From: an uncultured Alphaproteobacteria bacterium
GTDB lineage: Bacteria > Pseudomonadota > Alphaproteobacteria > Rhodobacterales > Rhodobacteraceae
Direction of reading: 5' to 3'
Assembly (NCBI GenBank): GCA_902576905.1
Contig: CACGWW010000001.1
Coordinates: 309,001-373,000 of the forward strand
Length of the DNA stretch: 64,000 nt
Position numbers and translations under genes: made by a program. Below are positions 35,104-45,528 of this stretch, one piece after another. Position 1 is the first letter of the stretch, and each line of letters opens with the position of its first letter. Under the pieces are notes generated by a model that saw only the letters and a program-made list of their open reading frames with translations, did not search any database and was not told the origin of the DNA.

Positions 35104-36575
35104 AGCGATAGACACAGATATTTCAACTCCAGATACTCCTCAATTCCATGGTGCGATCCCTCGCGACCAAGTCCAGACTGCTTAACTCCTCCAAAGGGTG
35201 CCACTTCTGTAGAGATTAATCCCGTATTTATGCCTACCATACCGTATTCCAAAGCTTCCGCTACTTTCCAAACACGCTTGAGATCTGATGCATAAAAGTA
35301 CGAGGCCAGACCGAATATAGTATTATTAGCTTGTTCTATAACATCGTCTTCATCATTAAATCGGAATAAAGGTGCAACGGGCCCAAAAGTTTCTTCTTCC
35401 GCAATTAACATCGACTTATCAACATTAGTTAATACCGTTGGTTCAAAGAACGTGCCGCCAATGCTATGTCTCTTTCCACCGCATTGAGCTGTAGCTCCTT
35501 TATCTAAGGCATCTTTAATGTGCTCCTCAACCTTTTTGAGGGCTTCGTTCGTGATCAAAGGGCCAAGTGTGCTCGATGTAGCGAAACCGTCCCCTACCAC
35601 CATCTTGGAAACGGCCTCTTCCAGCTTCTTCGCAAACATATCATACACTCCATCCTGAACGTAAATTCGATTTGCGCACACGCATGTTTGACCATTATTT
35701 CTGAATTTAGAAATTATTGCCCCCTCAACCGCCTTATCAATATCTGCATCATCAAATACAATAAATGGTGCGTTACCACCTAACTCCATTGACATCTTTA
35801 AAACTTGGTCTGCTCCTTGTTTTAGCAATTTTTTTCCAACTTCTGTTGATCCAGTAAAAGTTAGTTTTCGAATTTTATCATTTGAGCATAGTTCTTTGCC
35901 TATTTCGACTGGATCAGAAGTAGTCAGAACAGAGAATACTCCTTTTGGAATTCCTGCTTCTTCCGCAAGGTCGCAAAGGGCCAAAGCGGATAATGGAGTG
36001 TCTTCTGGAGCTTTTGCAACAAAACAGCAACCAGCAGCAAGTGCTGGGCCCAATTTTCTAGTAATCATCGCATTAGGAAAATTCCAAGGCGTTATAGCAG
36101 CTACAACACCCACTGGCTGCTTCAGCACTATTATTCTTTTATCTTCTTGGTGTCCGGGAATGGTTTCTCCGTAAATTCTTTTTCCTTCTTCGGCAAACCA
36201 CTCAATAAAGCTAGCTCCGTAAGTAATTTCTCCCTTTGCTTCTGCCAACGGCTTTCCCATTTCAGCGGTAAGGATTGCAGCTAGATCATCGGCATTTTCT
36301 AGCATTAGTTTGCAGAACTTATTTAGAATTATACTTCTCTCTTTCGCGGTCTTTTTACTCCAACTGGGGAAAACTTCGTACGCAGCATCAATTGCAATTC
36401 GAGCATCGTTAACATCTAAATCGGGAACAGTTACTATTGAGTTTCCGTTAGAGGGGTTAACCACTTCAAAAGTTTTTCCACTTTTTGCATCTACCCAAGT
36501 ACCATTAATGTATGCTTTATTTTTGAGAAGGTTTTTGTTTTTTAGCATAACACTGAGATTTGTTTGATCTAACAT
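35100..36575 (-). CDS. gabD: NAD(P)-dependent succinate-semialdehyde dehydrogenase-like
   Basis: This 491-residue aldehyde dehydrogenase has the family Glu in MELGGNAPFIVFDDAD and the catalytic Cys in FRNNGQTCVCANRIYV (about 289-304), with TFTGSTEVGK in the NAD site. Overall similarity (AEMGKPLAEAKGEI, FIEWFAEEGKRIYGETIPG) is that of succinate-semialdehyde/glutarate-semialdehyde dehydrogenases. It would link GABA or polyamine breakdown to the TCA cycle. The start may be ATG at 36575 or ten residues later at 36548. No gabT is adjacent. Confidence 0.88.
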   Translation of the reverse strand: MLDQTNLSVMLKNKNLLKNKAYINGTWVDAKSGKTFEVVNPSNGNSIVTVPDLDVNDARIAIDAAYEVFPSWSKKTAKERSIILNKFCKLMLENADDLAAILTAEMGKPLAEAKGEITYGASFIEWFAEEGKRIYGETIPGHQEDKRIIVLKQPVGVVAAITPWNFPNAMITRKLGPALAAGCCFVAKAPEDTPLSALALCDLAEEAGIPKGVFSVLTTSDPVEIGKELCSNDKIRKLTFTGSTEVGKKLLKQGADQVLKMSMELGGNAPFIVFDDADIDKAVEGAIISKFRNNGQTCVCANRIYVQDGVYDMFAKKLEEAVSKMVVGDGFATSSTLGPLITNEALKKVEEHIKDALDKGATAQCGGKRHSIGGTFFEPTVLTNVDKSMLIAEEETFGPVAPLFRFNDEDDVIEQANNTIFGLASYFYASDLKRVWKVAEALEYGMVGINTGLISTEVAPFGGVKQSGLGREGSHHGIEEYLELKYLCLSL

Positions 36576-36634
36576 ATTTACGATTCCACTTTCAATTTGT
36601 TCTTACTGTCATATAACCACTAAGTTATATAACA

Positions 36635-37093
36635 TTACAAGTCCCTAGTTTGTCTTAGAGCTTCCGATAAAACCATCATACAACTGACTACAACATTTAA
36701 AGACCGTCCTTTGCCTGGCATCTCTATGGTGACAGCGTCATCTACCGATTCGTGGACATATTCAGGAACGCCGGCGCTTTCTCTACCTAGCATTAGTCTG
36801 TCATTTTTCTGAAATCTAAAATCTAAATAATTTTTTTTACTTTTCGTTGTCAGAAGAATCACTCTTGAACTCGGGTTTTCCTCTTGTTGCTGTTTCTTAA
36901 ATGCTTGATAATCAATGAAAGTCCTAAAGTCCGCATGGTTAATATAGTCCATCGCGGTCCTCTTCAATTTCTTTTCAGAAAAAGCAAATCCACATGGCTC
37001 AATTATGTCCAATGGCACATCAAGACAAGCAGAAACCCTAAGAAGTGCTCCTAAATTTTGAGGTATATCTGGTTGAAAAATAGAAATTCTCAT
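36635..37093 (-). CDS. trmL: tRNA (cytidine(34)-2'-O)-methyltransferase TrmL
   Basis: This 152-residue SPOUT enzyme methylates the wobble base of tRNA-Leu. The family start ISIFQPDIPQNLGALLR is preceded by the Met at 37093, which I take as the first codon; an ATG at 37108 adds five residues without family support. Motifs DRLMLGRESAGVP and GKGRSLNVVVSCMMVLSEA form the trefoil-knot SAM site. It is divergent from petABC, as often in Rhodobacterales. Confidence 0.9.
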   Translation of the reverse strand: MRISIFQPDIPQNLGALLRVSACLDVPLDIIEPCGFAFSEKKLKRTAMDYINHADFRTFIDYQAFKKQQQEENPSSRVILLTTKSKKNYLDFRFQKNDRLMLGRESAGVPEYVHESVDDAVTIEMPGKGRSLNVVVSCMMVLSEALRQTRDL

Positions 37094-37153
37094 ATATACA
37101 CTATACATAAATTTTTAAAATATAGTGCGTCTTAAAGTCCAATAGACAATCTA

Positions 37154-37182
37154 TTGAAAAATATTAAATTACCATATATAAG
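37154..37182 (+). promoter_or_regulatory. Promoter of the petABC operon
   Basis: TTGAAA (37154-37159), a 17-base spacer and TATAAG (37177-37182) make a good sigma-70 promoter; transcription would start near 37189, about 29 bases before the petA start codon. No operator is evident. Confidence 0.55.
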
Positions 37183-37217
37183 CTCTATGGAATACTGGGA
37201 AATTGAACGGAAATTAC

Positions 37218-37778
37218 ATGGAAGACAACAAAGAGAATAAAAAGGGAAATAGGCGTGATTTTCTTTATATTTCAACCGCTGCTGTTGGGGCGATAACGGT
37301 TGGAGCAGCAACATGGCCTCTAATCAACCAAATGAATCCTTCAGCTGACGTAGCGGCCCTGTCATCTATAGAAGTAGATGTAAATGATTTAGAGCCAGGA
37401 TCACAGTTGACAGTAAAATGGTTGGGGAAACCCGTTTTTATCAGAAGGCGTACAGAAGAAGAAATTTCTGCTGCAAGAGAGGTGAACTTGGAAGATTTGC
37501 CTGATAAAAGCGCACAAAACGCTAATCTTAAAGACGGTGATGCATCGGATAAGTTCAGGACACTTGATGAAAACGGCGAATGGCTAGTGATGATGGGAGT
37601 ATGTACGCATCTGGGTTGCGTCCCACTTGGTGATGCAGGAGATTTTGGAGGATGGTTTTGCCCCTGTCATGGATCTCATTACGACACAGCTGGTAGAATT
37701 AGAAGAGGACCGGCTCCCACAAATTTACCCATTCCTGTTGCATCGTTGTCCGATGACGGAATATTAAAACTAGGTTAA
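37218..37778 (+). CDS. petA: Ubiquinol-cytochrome c reductase Rieske iron-sulfur subunit
   Basis: This 186-residue protein is the Rieske subunit of the cytochrome bc1 complex. It has a twin-arginine motif before its membrane anchor ([19 protein letters not shown]), so it is a Tat substrate, and the two cluster-binding boxes CTHLGC and CPCHGSHYD. The ATG at 37218 (M of [14 protein letters not shown]) is preferred over a TTG at 37203. It is the first of petABC, 18 bases before petB. Confidence 0.96.
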   Translation: MEDNKENKKGNRRDFLYISTAAVGAITVGAATWPLINQMNPSADVAALSSIEVDVNDLEPGSQLTVKWLGKPVFIRRRTEEEISAAREVNLEDLPDKSAQNANLKDGDASDKFRTLDENGEWLVMMGVCTHLGCVPLGDAGDFGGWFCPCHGSHYDTAGRIRRGPAPTNLPIPVASLSDDGILKLG

Positions 37779-37796
37779 GAGACAAAGGAAAGAAAA

Positions 37797-39152
37797 ATGG
37801 GCGGCATACCACACGATAAATATGAACCAAAAAAAGGATTTGAAACTTGGTTGGATAAGAGACTTCCTGTGGGGAGACTTGTTTATGACACCTTAATGAT
37901 TCCAACTCCAAAGAATTTGAACTGGATGTGGATATGGGGGATAGTTCTAACCTTTTGTCTCGTCCTTCAAATAATCACCGGTATTATTTTAGTTATGCAC
38001 TACACGCCCCATGTGGATCACGCCTTTGACAGTGTTGAGCACATAATGCGTGATGTGAACGGTGGATGGGCCATTAGGTACATTCATGCTAATGGCGCTT
38101 CACTGTTTTTTATAGCGGTGTATATGCACATATTTCGAGGATTATACTACGGTTCTTACAAGGAACCTCGCGAAGTTACCTGGATAATAGGAATGCTAAT
38201 TTATTTGGCAATGATGGCAACAGCCTTTATGGGCTATGTACTTCCTTGGGGTCAAATGTCTTTTTGGGGAGCTACAGTTATCACGGGCTTATTTGGAGCT
38301 ATTCCATTTGTGGGAGAGTCACTCCAGACTTGGTTACTAGGAGGTCCAGCAGTAGACAACGCAACTTTAACGCGATTTTTCAGCCTACATTACTTGCTAC
38401 CATTTGTTATCCTTGGATTAGTTGCTACACATATATGGGCTTTTCATACTACTGGAAATAATAACCCAACCGGTGTAGAAGTTAGACGCGGATCCAAAGA
38501 AGAAGCAGAGAAAGATACCCTTCCATTTTTTCCTTATTTCGTGATGAAAGACCTTGTTGCACTTGCGATTATTTTGGCAATTTTCGCTGCTATCGTGGGA
38601 TTTATTCCAAATTATCTTGGGCACCCAGATAACTATATTGAAGCTGATCCTCTTGTAACACCGGCCCACATTGTTCCGGAATGGTACTTTTTACCTTTCT
38701 ATGCAATTCTTCGTGCTTTCACTGCTGATGTATGGATCGTTCAATTCACTTCATTCATATCGGGGGGAATAATCGACGCAAAATTTTTTGGAGTTCTCGC
38801 TATGTTTGGTGCAATTGCCGTTATGGCGCTTGCGCCATGGCTTGACACGTCTTCTGTTCGATCCGGAAGATATCGCCCTCAATTCAAGTGGTGGTTTGGT
38901 TTGTTAGTGTTAGATTTTTTTATTCTGACCTGGGTAGGTGCAAAACCTGCCGAGCAACCTTATTCCACAATATCACTTATCGGGTCCAGCTATTGGTTTG
39001 CTTACTTTTTAATAATACTTCCCTTACTAGGGATAACCGAAACCCCAGATGAGCAACCCAAAACAATTGAGGAAGATTGGAACAAGAAATTGGAGAAAAG
39101 TGAAAAAAAGGGAAGTTCACCTAACGGAGGTGTGTATGAACCTGCAGAATAA
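37797..39152 (+). CDS. petB: Cytochrome b of the bc1 complex
   Basis: This 451-residue membrane protein has eight helices and the four histidines for two b-type haems (in [16 protein letters not shown] and [17 protein letters not shown]). The quinol-oxidation-site motif appears as [13 protein letters not shown], and the [14 protein letters not shown] segment is conserved. It oxidises ubiquinol and passes electrons to the Rieske subunit and across the membrane. A hydrophilic tail (about 420-451) rich in Glu and Lys overlaps the cytochrome c1 start by 17 bp. Confidence 0.97.
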   Translation: MGGIPHDKYEPKKGFETWLDKRLPVGRLVYDTLMIPTPKNLNWMWIWGIVLTFCLVLQIITGIILVMHYTPHVDHAFDSVEHIMRDVNGGWAIRYIHANGASLFFIAVYMHIFRGLYYGSYKEPREVTWIIGMLIYLAMMATAFMGYVLPWGQMSFWGATVITGLFGAIPFVGESLQTWLLGGPAVDNATLTRFFSLHYLLPFVILGLVATHIWAFHTTGNNNPTGVEVRRGSKEEAEKDTLPFFPYFVMKDLVALAIILAIFAAIVGFIPNYLGHPDNYIEADPLVTPAHIVPEWYFLPFYAILRAFTADVWIVQFTSFISGGIIDAKFFGVLAMFGAIAVMALAPWLDTSSVRSGRYRPQFKWWFGLLVLDFFILTWVGAKPAEQPYSTISLIGSSYWFAYFLIILPLLGITETPDEQPKTIEEDWNKKLEKSEKKGSSPNGGVYEPAE

Positions 39153-39894
39153 GACTTTCATAAGGGGCGCTATTTGTAACCTTGTCCTAGCAGCTCAGCT
39201 AATCTTTATAGGTCAAGCCTATTCCGCTGGACCAGTTGGAAAGATAGATAATGTCGATTTTTCATTTGAAGGAGTCTTTGGGACATATGATAAAAAGCAA
39301 CTACAGCGTGGGCTTCAAGTCTTCACTGAGGTATGCGCAGGGTGTCATGGACTGACACATGTAGCATATCGTAATCTTGGGGATAAGGGAGGACCTGAAC
39401 TACCTCCTGAGCAAGTCAAAGCGTATGCTGCTCAGTTTGATGTTTATGACCCTGACATTGATGATGATAGAAGTGCAGTACCTTCTGATTACTTTAGCGG
39501 ATCAATGGTAGAAAATGCTCCCAATTTAAGCCTTATGGCTAAAGCGCGCGTGGGAGGGGCGGAATATATCGTATCGCTTTTGAAAAGTTACACTGAAGAA
39601 GAGAAAGAGCAAGCTGGCTCCGTTTTATATGGCAACAAATTGTATCCTGGTGGATGGATTGCTATGTCTCAGCCTCTTTGGGGTGACGATGTAGAATATA
39701 TGGACGGGACTGAGGCTACTCTCCAGCAAGAAGCTGAAGATGTAGCGGCATTTTTAATGTGGGCGGCAGAGCCTAAGTTGAACGTGAGGAAGGAAACGGG
39801 CTTTAGGGCGGTACTACTCCTATTGCTTCTTTCTGTATTATTATATTTTACGAATAAAAAGCTTTGGGCACCACACAAGTACAAAAAAGTTTAA
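39136..39894 (+). CDS. petC: Cytochrome c1 of the bc1 complex
   Basis: This 252-residue protein (ATG 39136, with GGAGG at 39126-39130) has a signal peptide, the single haem site CAGCH (about 69-73), the [16 protein letters not shown] loop, and a C-terminal membrane anchor ([19 protein letters not shown]). It accepts electrons from the Rieske subunit and gives them to soluble or membrane cytochromes. An upstream in-frame ATG at 39049 lies within petB and is not the start. Confidence 0.95.
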   Translation: MNLQNKTFIRGAICNLVLAAQLIFIGQAYSAGPVGKIDNVDFSFEGVFGTYDKKQLQRGLQVFTEVCAGCHGLTHVAYRNLGDKGGPELPPEQVKAYAAQFDVYDPDIDDDRSAVPSDYFSGSMVENAPNLSLMAKARVGGAEYIVSLLKSYTEEEKEQAGSVLYGNKLYPGGWIAMSQPLWGDDVEYMDGTEATLQQEAEDVAAFLMWAAEPKLNVRKETGFRAVLLLLLLSVLLYFTNKKLWAPHKYKKV

Positions 39895-39971
39895 TTTAGT
39901 AGGCAGCAAGCTTTTTTCATCTATTATTGATTTATTTACTGACAAAAATCTAAATAGAAAGATTGTTGGAA

Positions 39972-41072
39972 ATGTCGATTAATTCATTTGGCCACTTGTT
40001 TAAAGTAACTACATGGGGGGAAAGCCATGGGAGTGCAATTGGAGCAACAATTGATGGGTGCCCGCCGGGCGTAGGACTTAGTGAAGCCGATATACAACCT
40101 TGGTTAGACAGAAGAAGGCCGGGCCAAAGCAAATATACGACCCAAAGAAAAGAATTAGATAAGGTTAAGATACTCTCAGGAACATTTGAAGGCGTAACCA
40201 CAGGCACTCCAATTCAACTATTAATTGAAAATCAAGATCAAAGATCAAAGGACTATAGTGAAATTGCAAATACATTTAGACCAGGTCACGCAGACCTTAC
40301 ATATCACCTTAAATATGGAATAAGAGACTATAGAGGAGGCGGAAGATCTTCAGCAAGAGAAACAGCATCCAGAGTAGCGGCTGGAGGTATAGCTAGAAAG
40401 ATACTAGCAGATATCGCTCCAGACATAAAGATAACAGGCTATCTGATCCGAATTGGAAAATTGGAAATTGATAGAGAAAATTTTTCTGAAACTATAATTA
40501 AAGAAAATGACTTTTGGTGTCCTGACAAAACTATGGTTCCAAATTGGGAGAAATATATAAAAGAACTTCGTAAAAGTGGTAATTCTGTTGGTGCAATGAT
40601 TGAAATCATTGCTAAGGGTGTACCCGCAGGGCTGGGAGCGCCCTTATACGCAAAGATGGATTCAGATCTAGCAAGTGGTCTGATGTCCATAAATGCTGTG
40701 AAAGGTGTTGAGATAGGCATTGGTATGCAAGCTGCTGAGATTGAAGGAATAGAGAATGCTGATGAAATCTTTCTGGAGGACGAAAAAATCTCTTTTACAT
40801 CCAATAATGCCGGAGGTGTTTTGGGTGGTATAACTTCGGGTCAGGATATTGTTACAAGATTTGCTGTCAAGCCGACGTCATCAATTTTAAGCGAGAGAAA
40901 GTCAATTACAAAATCAGGATCTTCAACCACAGTTTCGACACGAGGAAGACATGACCCGTGTGTAGGAATAAGAGCAGTGCCAGTAGGAGAAGCTATGGTA
41001 GCTTGTATTATTTTGGATCATTTTTTACTACATAGGGGCCAAATTGGGCCCAATTCTGGCACTATATTATAG
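39972..41072 (+). CDS. aroC: Chorismate synthase
   Basis: This 366-residue FMN-dependent enzyme makes chorismate, the last step of the shikimate pathway. All three family signatures are present: [18 protein letters not shown], the [23 protein letters not shown] block (arginine-rich phosphate site) and the C-terminal [15 protein letters not shown]. The ATG at 39972 (MSINSFG) is preferred over TTG codons at 39963-39968. It converges on tlyA with a 3-base gap. Confidence 0.95.
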   Translation: MSINSFGHLFKVTTWGESHGSAIGATIDGCPPGVGLSEADIQPWLDRRRPGQSKYTTQRKELDKVKILSGTFEGVTTGTPIQLLIENQDQRSKDYSEIANTFRPGHADLTYHLKYGIRDYRGGGRSSARETASRVAAGGIARKILADIAPDIKITGYLIRIGKLEIDRENFSETIIKENDFWCPDKTMVPNWEKYIKELRKSGNSVGAMIEIIAKGVPAGLGAPLYAKMDSDLASGLMSINAVKGVEIGIGMQAAEIEGIENADEIFLEDEKISFTSNNAGGVLGGITSGQDIVTRFAVKPTSSILSERKSITKSGSSTTVSTRGRHDPCVGIRAVPVGEAMVACIILDHFLLHRGQIGPNSGTIL

Positions 41073-41075
41073 CAA

Positions 41076-41801
41076 TCAGCACTTTTTTAGATGTACGAAA
41101 ATTTCCTGATTGCCTTTTTTTCCAGTAATATACGCTTTTCTGCACTTTACAAAATATAAGCTACTCTTTTCCAAGGATTTAAGGAAATGACCAAGTATTT
41201 TCTGAGTATCCGTCTCCTTTTTTACTATACCATTTTTTGAAATATTCTGTTTTCCAACTTCGAATTGAGGTTTATATAATAAAATAATATCCCCCTCTTT
41301 TTTCGCGACAAATTCTATATCTTTAATAATTTTTGATAATGAAATGAAGGCAACATCTACAACAACTAGGTCAAAGGAATCTTTTAGTCTTGATGAAATG
41401 TCTCTTATATCCGTTTGCTCTAATAAAGAAATCCGTGCATCACTTCTTAGACTTGAATGAAGCTGATCTGTTCCAACGTCAACTGATGTAATTTTTTCTG
41501 CTCCCTCATAAAGCAGAACTTGTGTAAAGCCTCCCGTGGACGAGCCTACATCCAAGGCCGTTTTCCCATCAACCTTCACCTCAAAAATTTTTAGAGCTTC
41601 AAACAATTTTTTTCCTGCTCGACTTACCCACTGCTGTTGTTCAACTATAGAAACACTTGATCCTGTTGTTATTTCTTTTGCAGGTTTGTTACATATTTTT
41701 CCATTTAGTAAAACAAATCCTTCCTTTATCAGCTCCTGGGCCCTATTTCTTGACCCTGCCAGACCCAATTCCATAATATGTTGATCTAATCTTATTTTCA
41801 T
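41076..41801 (-). CDS. tlyA: TlyA-family rRNA 2'-O-methyltransferase / hemolysin-like
   Basis: This 241-residue protein has an N-terminal S4 RNA-binding domain (GSRNRAQELIKEGFVLLNGK) and an FtsJ-like methyltransferase domain with SAM motif ALDVGSSTGGFTQVLL (about 78-93) and later VVDVAFISL. TlyA of mycobacteria methylates 16S and 23S rRNA; some homologues were called hemolysins. In Rhodobacterales it usually accompanies dxs; dxs is not adjacent here. Confidence 0.9.
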   Translation of the reverse strand: MKIRLDQHIMELGLAGSRNRAQELIKEGFVLLNGKICNKPAKEITTGSSVSIVEQQQWVSRAGKKLFEALKIFEVKVDGKTALDVGSSTGGFTQVLLYEGAEKITSVDVGTDQLHSSLRSDARISLLEQTDIRDISSRLKDSFDLVVVDVAFISLSKIIKDIEFVAKKEGDIILLYKPQFEVGKQNISKNGIVKKETDTQKILGHFLKSLEKSSLYFVKCRKAYITGKKGNQEIFVHLKKC

Positions 41802-41871
41802 TTATCTAAAAGTACTTCGTATGCTATCTTATTAATAGCATTGTCTTTTAAAGATTAAAAAATTTGGGAAT

Positions 41872-42765
41872 ATGATGATAGGTCAGCAACAAAAAGATCA
41901 GGCAGAAAATTGGTTCAAAAATTTAAGAGATAAAATTTGCGAAGAGTTTGAAATATTAGAAGAAGATCACTTAAAGTTGGCTCCCAAGAGTGATGTGGCA
42001 GCAAAAAAATTTGAGAGAAAGAGTACAATAAGAGAAACAGACGACAAAGAAGATGGCGGTGGGGGCGTCATGGCAACGCTTAAGGGTGGTCGAATATTTG
42101 AGAAAGTAGGCGTAAATGTTTCCGCAGTATATGGAAACCTTGCACCAGAAGCACAAAAGAGTATAACAGCTAGAAAAGCTATCCCCGAGCTCAAAGATGA
42201 CCCCAGATTTTGGGCCTCAGGAATCAGCCTCGTAGCGCATATGCGAAATCCTCATACACCTGCCATACACCTTAATACAAGAATGTTTTGGACACCTCAT
42301 GCGTGGTGGTTTGGAGGAGGTACCGACTTGAATCCTTCAATCGAAAATGACGATGACACAAATTTCTTTCATCAAACTCTGAAAAAGAAATGTGATAAGC
42401 ATAATCAAAGTTACTACAAAAAGTTTAAGGAATGGGCTGATGAATATTTTTTCATACCACATAGAAAAGTTGCAAGAGGAGTAGGCGGAATATTTTTTGA
42501 TGATCTCTGCACTGGTGACTGGGAAAAGGATTTTTCTTTCACTAGAGATGTTGGAGAAGCATTTCTTGAAGCTTATATACCAATAGTAAAAAAACACTAT
42601 TTGAAAGGCTGGACACCACAGGATAAGAAAATCCAAGAACAAAAGAGGGGCCTTTACGCTGAATTTAACTTAGTTTACGACAGAGGCACAAAGTTTGGCT
42701 TACAGACAGGACACAATATAGATGCGGTATTAATGAGCTTACCTCCGACAGCAGAGTGGGTTTAG
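41872..42765 (+). CDS. hemF: Oxygen-dependent coproporphyrinogen III oxidase
   Basis: This 297-residue enzyme oxidatively decarboxylates coproporphyrinogen III to protoporphyrinogen IX in haem synthesis, using O2. The N-terminal GGGGVMATLKGGRIFEKVGVN, NPHTPAIHLNTRMF (conserved His), and WWFGGGTDLNP signatures are clear, and the C-terminal RGTKFGLQTGHNIDAVLMSLPP ends the protein as expected. Its presence means aerobic haem synthesis. The stop is shared as TTAG with the convergent CCA-adding enzyme gene. Confidence 0.95.
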   Translation: MMIGQQQKDQAENWFKNLRDKICEEFEILEEDHLKLAPKSDVAAKKFERKSTIRETDDKEDGGGGVMATLKGGRIFEKVGVNVSAVYGNLAPEAQKSITARKAIPELKDDPRFWASGISLVAHMRNPHTPAIHLNTRMFWTPHAWWFGGGTDLNPSIENDDDTNFFHQTLKKKCDKHNQSYYKKFKEWADEYFFIPHRKVARGVGGIFFDDLCTGDWEKDFSFTRDVGEAFLEAYIPIVKKHYLKGWTPQDKKIQEQKRGLYAEFNLVYDRGTKFGLQTGHNIDAVLMSLPPTAEWV

Positions 42766-43922
42766 CTCAGCAAACTTAGTAACTTTTCCTTGGATGCTTT
42801 GAACCCAGAACCTATCCAAAATGTTTCCATTAGATCTACTTTTTCTTTAGTTGTATTTAAGTTTTTCGTCAAAGGATGAACATCTGAAAATTTTATCGGA
42901 AAAATTTTTCTAGATGCTTTTTTTATTTTCTCTATATCTTTGGTCGTTATGGTAAATCCTTCTTTGACTTCTCTTATTATGAGAAAATCTATGCTGGCTT
43001 TTTCACCCAATTTGTACCCCAAATAATCAAGATTATGGTCCAGACCCAATAGATTATTTAATTGATTGAAATATTTTTTTTCTTTTTTTATCAAAAGAGG
43101 GATAGAGGTTTTCATCTCGAGAGCTAATAATCTCCTTACCAAAGATGGTGTCAAATTAAACCTTTTCTCCAATTTTTCTAATTTAAGGAGTGCGGATTGA
43201 GAGTAATTTCCGAACAATTTTTTATAAAGGTCCACTTTATTCATGAGTTTCAAAGAAAAAGATGGAGACCTAGCAAGAAGTATTTTTCTAATCTCTGAAG
43301 CCACCCTTTCATAACTCAGGTCACTTATTCCATTTATATGCTTCTTGATAATCGGTAAATTGTTTGAAACGACATTTTCACCTTTTAAGTCTAAGACTGC
43401 AACAAACCGAAAGAATCTTAATATCCTTAAATAATCTTCTTTTATTCTAAACTCAGAATCACCTATAAAGTCTAACTTTATTTTATTTAAATCTTCTAAA
43501 TTTCCTAATGGATCGATTATTTGCCCACTATAGGAACAATAGATAGCGTTAATAGTAAAGTCACGTCGTTTTGCATCCTCTTCAATATTTTCAACAAACT
43601 CAATATCAGCCGCCCTACCGAAAGTTCGGATGTCTTTCCTAAAAGATGTTATTTGGAAGTTTCTTTTTTTATTTCTAACTGTCAAGCAACCGTACTTTAG
43701 TGCTCTGTCATCAAACCTTATTTGGTTTTGATCAAAAATTTGTTTTAGTTGCTCAACGCTCAAAGAAGTAGTTAGGTCTATATCTTTAAATTTTCTATGC
43801 CCGAGTAATAAATCCCTAACTGCTCCTCCAACAATATAGCATTCCTTTCCTGATGAACTCAGTAGATGCATAAGTTCCTTTAGCTCTGAACCGAAAACCT
43901 TTTCTACATTCACTCTTTTCAT
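42762..43922 (-). CDS. cca: CCA tRNA nucleotidyltransferase / poly(A) polymerase family
   Basis: This 386-residue class II nucleotidyltransferase starts with GGAVRDLLLGHRKFKDIDLTT, containing the metal-binding DxD, and the RRDFTINAIYCS and EDYLRILRFFRFVA motifs of CCA-adding enzymes. It repairs or adds the tRNA 3' CCA; the tRNA-Lys in this window already encodes CCA, so a repair role applies there. It is followed upstream by a Nudix CoA pyrophosphatase, a linkage common in alphaproteobacteria. Confidence 0.9.
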   Translation of the reverse strand: MKRVNVEKVFGSELKELMHLLSSSGKECYIVGGAVRDLLLGHRKFKDIDLTTSLSVEQLKQIFDQNQIRFDDRALKYGCLTVRNKKRNFQITSFRKDIRTFGRAADIEFVENIEEDAKRRDFTINAIYCSYSGQIIDPLGNLEDLNKIKLDFIGDSEFRIKEDYLRILRFFRFVAVLDLKGENVVSNNLPIIKKHINGISDLSYERVASEIRKILLARSPSFSLKLMNKVDLYKKLFGNYSQSALLKLEKLEKRFNLTPSLVRRLLALEMKTSIPLLIKKEKKYFNQLNNLLGLDHNLDYLGYKLGEKASIDFLIIREVKEGFTITTKDIEKIKKASRKIFPIKFSDVHPLTKNLNTTKEKVDLMETFWIGSGFKASKEKLLSLLS

Positions 43923-43931
43923 ATTATATCT

Positions 43932-44567
43932 CTAACTTGAGAAAATTTTTGAGAAATTATAAAGAATTCTTGCTGTCGCACCCCAAATATAATACGGCCC
44001 ATAAGGAACCGCCAAAAATGATCTTGAATCTCCATTCCAAGTAAAAGAATGCTCCGAATACCTTTTACTATCCAATAAAAACTCAAGTGGTACTTTAAAT
44101 ACTTCGGAGACCTCCTCTGAGCTATTTATTTGAATTTCATATCCACTTACAATTCCAATAAACGGAAATATCCTGAAACCAGTAACTGTTTCATGTGATG
44201 GTAAAGAACCTATTAGAGATACATTTGGCGAGCTTAAACCGATTTCTTCAAAAGCTTCTCTTATCGCTGTAACGTCAAGACTTTTATCTTTATCATCAAA
44301 CTTGCCTCCTGGAAAAGAAATTTGTCCCGAATGCTTTTTCATATTCGTTGAACGGCGAGTGAGAATAACTTGCCACATAGAATTTTCAAATTGTAAAGGA
44401 AGAAGGACTGAAGCGGGGTGTAAATTTATATTTGTTCTGTTTTGCTTAAGATGTACATCAAAAGTGGTATCCGCTTTTCTCGTAAAATTATTATGATAGT
44501 CAGTAGGATTGATAACACCTCTTATTTTTTCTATTAATTCTTCTTTTTTTGAAAAATCAACCTTCAT
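43932..44567 (-). CDS. Nudix CoA pyrophosphatase-like hydrolase
   Basis: This 211-residue protein has the Nudix box in GGKFDDKDKSLDVTAIREAFEEIGL (about 88-112) preceded by SGQISFPGG, the UPF0035/NudL coenzyme-A pyrophosphatase signature. It would hydrolyse CoA and its esters to phosphopantetheine. It lies between hslO (11-bp overlap with its end) and cca, all on the minus strand. Confidence 0.87.
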   Translation of the reverse strand: MKVDFSKKEELIEKIRGVINPTDYHNNFTRKADTTFDVHLKQNRTNINLHPASVLLPLQFENSMWQVILTRRSTNMKKHSGQISFPGGKFDDKDKSLDVTAIREAFEEIGLSSPNVSLIGSLPSHETVTGFRIFPFIGIVSGYEIQINSSEEVSEVFKVPLEFLLDSKRYSEHSFTWNGDSRSFLAVPYGPYYIWGATARILYNFSKIFSS

Positions 44568-45450
44568 AATAATCAGAAATTTGTTTTAGTGAAAACTGGA
44601 ATTTTCGTCCACAGAATTGACAGTTAGCAGAAATTTTTTCCTTCTTATCACACATATCTTCTAACTGCGCTTTTGGATATTTAGATAAAGTATGGAGTAG
44701 TGTTTTTCGTTTGCAAGAGCATCCAAATTTTACTTTTGTCTCTTTAAATACTGTTAACGCACTGTTTTGAAAAATATTATCCAAAAATCGGTATTGATCA
44801 AACTCTTCACTCATTGAGTCTTTTGTTTGTTCAGTTATTCTTTCCTTTAAAATATTCCAGCTTTTGTCATCAATATATTTTTTATCATACTCGTCTGGCA
44901 ATGCTTGCAACATAAACCCTGAGGCAATCCAATTTCTTCCATTTTTTTCACTGTGCTTCTTAGTTATATTTAAGTCGAAAAAAGTTTTAATTTGTTCTGA
45001 CTGAAAAAAATAATTTTCGGCTGATTTTCTAAGGCTGCCCTCAATAATTGGGGTTATGCCCTGATATGGCTCCATGTTTTTCCCTTGATCAATAGTAATT
45101 GCGAATAATCCTGTATCGAGATTTAAATGCGTAGCTTCCGTATCATAATCTGCATATGCTCTTATATTTGCAGGCTTTCCCTGATCCTTTGGGGCATAGT
45201 AATCTGTTGCCAACAACTTGATACTCTCATTACCTCTTATCTGTAATGAAAGTCTCCATCTTATTTTAATCATCTCTCCTATTAAAATAGTAAGTAGTAG
45301 TGCTTCAAATAGAAGTTTGCAAACTTTATCAGGGAAGCGATGATGTTTTATTATATCAGAAGCTAACCTCTCTATGCGTGCAAAGCGACCTCTTAGATTT
45401 TTATCATCAATCTGAAAGGGTAAAATTGAGTCTAAAAAATTATTTTTCAT
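44557..45450 (-). CDS. hslO: Redox-regulated chaperone Hsp33
   Basis: This 297-residue protein is Hsp33: the N-terminal fold has FALTIDQGKNMEPYQGITPI-like sequence and the C-terminal zinc switch has the CXC (FGCSCKR) and CXXC (CQFC) cysteines. Oxidation releases zinc and activates holdase function. It shares 11 bp with the Nudix gene downstream. The start ATG 45450 fits the family length. Confidence 0.92.
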   Translation of the reverse strand: MKNNFLDSILPFQIDDKNLRGRFARIERLASDIIKHHRFPDKVCKLLFEALLLTILIGEMIKIRWRLSLQIRGNESIKLLATDYYAPKDQGKPANIRAYADYDTEATHLNLDTGLFAITIDQGKNMEPYQGITPIIEGSLRKSAENYFFQSEQIKTFFDLNITKKHSEKNGRNWIASGFMLQALPDEYDKKYIDDKSWNILKERITEQTKDSMSEEFDQYRFLDNIFQNSALTVFKETKVKFGCSCKRKTLLHTLSKYPKAQLEDMCDKKEKISANCQFCGRKFQFSLKQISDYYEG

Positions 45451-45528
45451 ATACTTCGTTTTTATTTGGCGTTTATTGATGTTTATTTAATATTAAATGC
45501 GAAAACAACAACAATTCGGTAGTAAGCA

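Noticed and set aside
37203..37217. Five extra residues at the start of petA from a TTG
   Set aside because: The ATG at 37218 has normal spacing to the twin-arginine motif, and the family does not need the extra codons.
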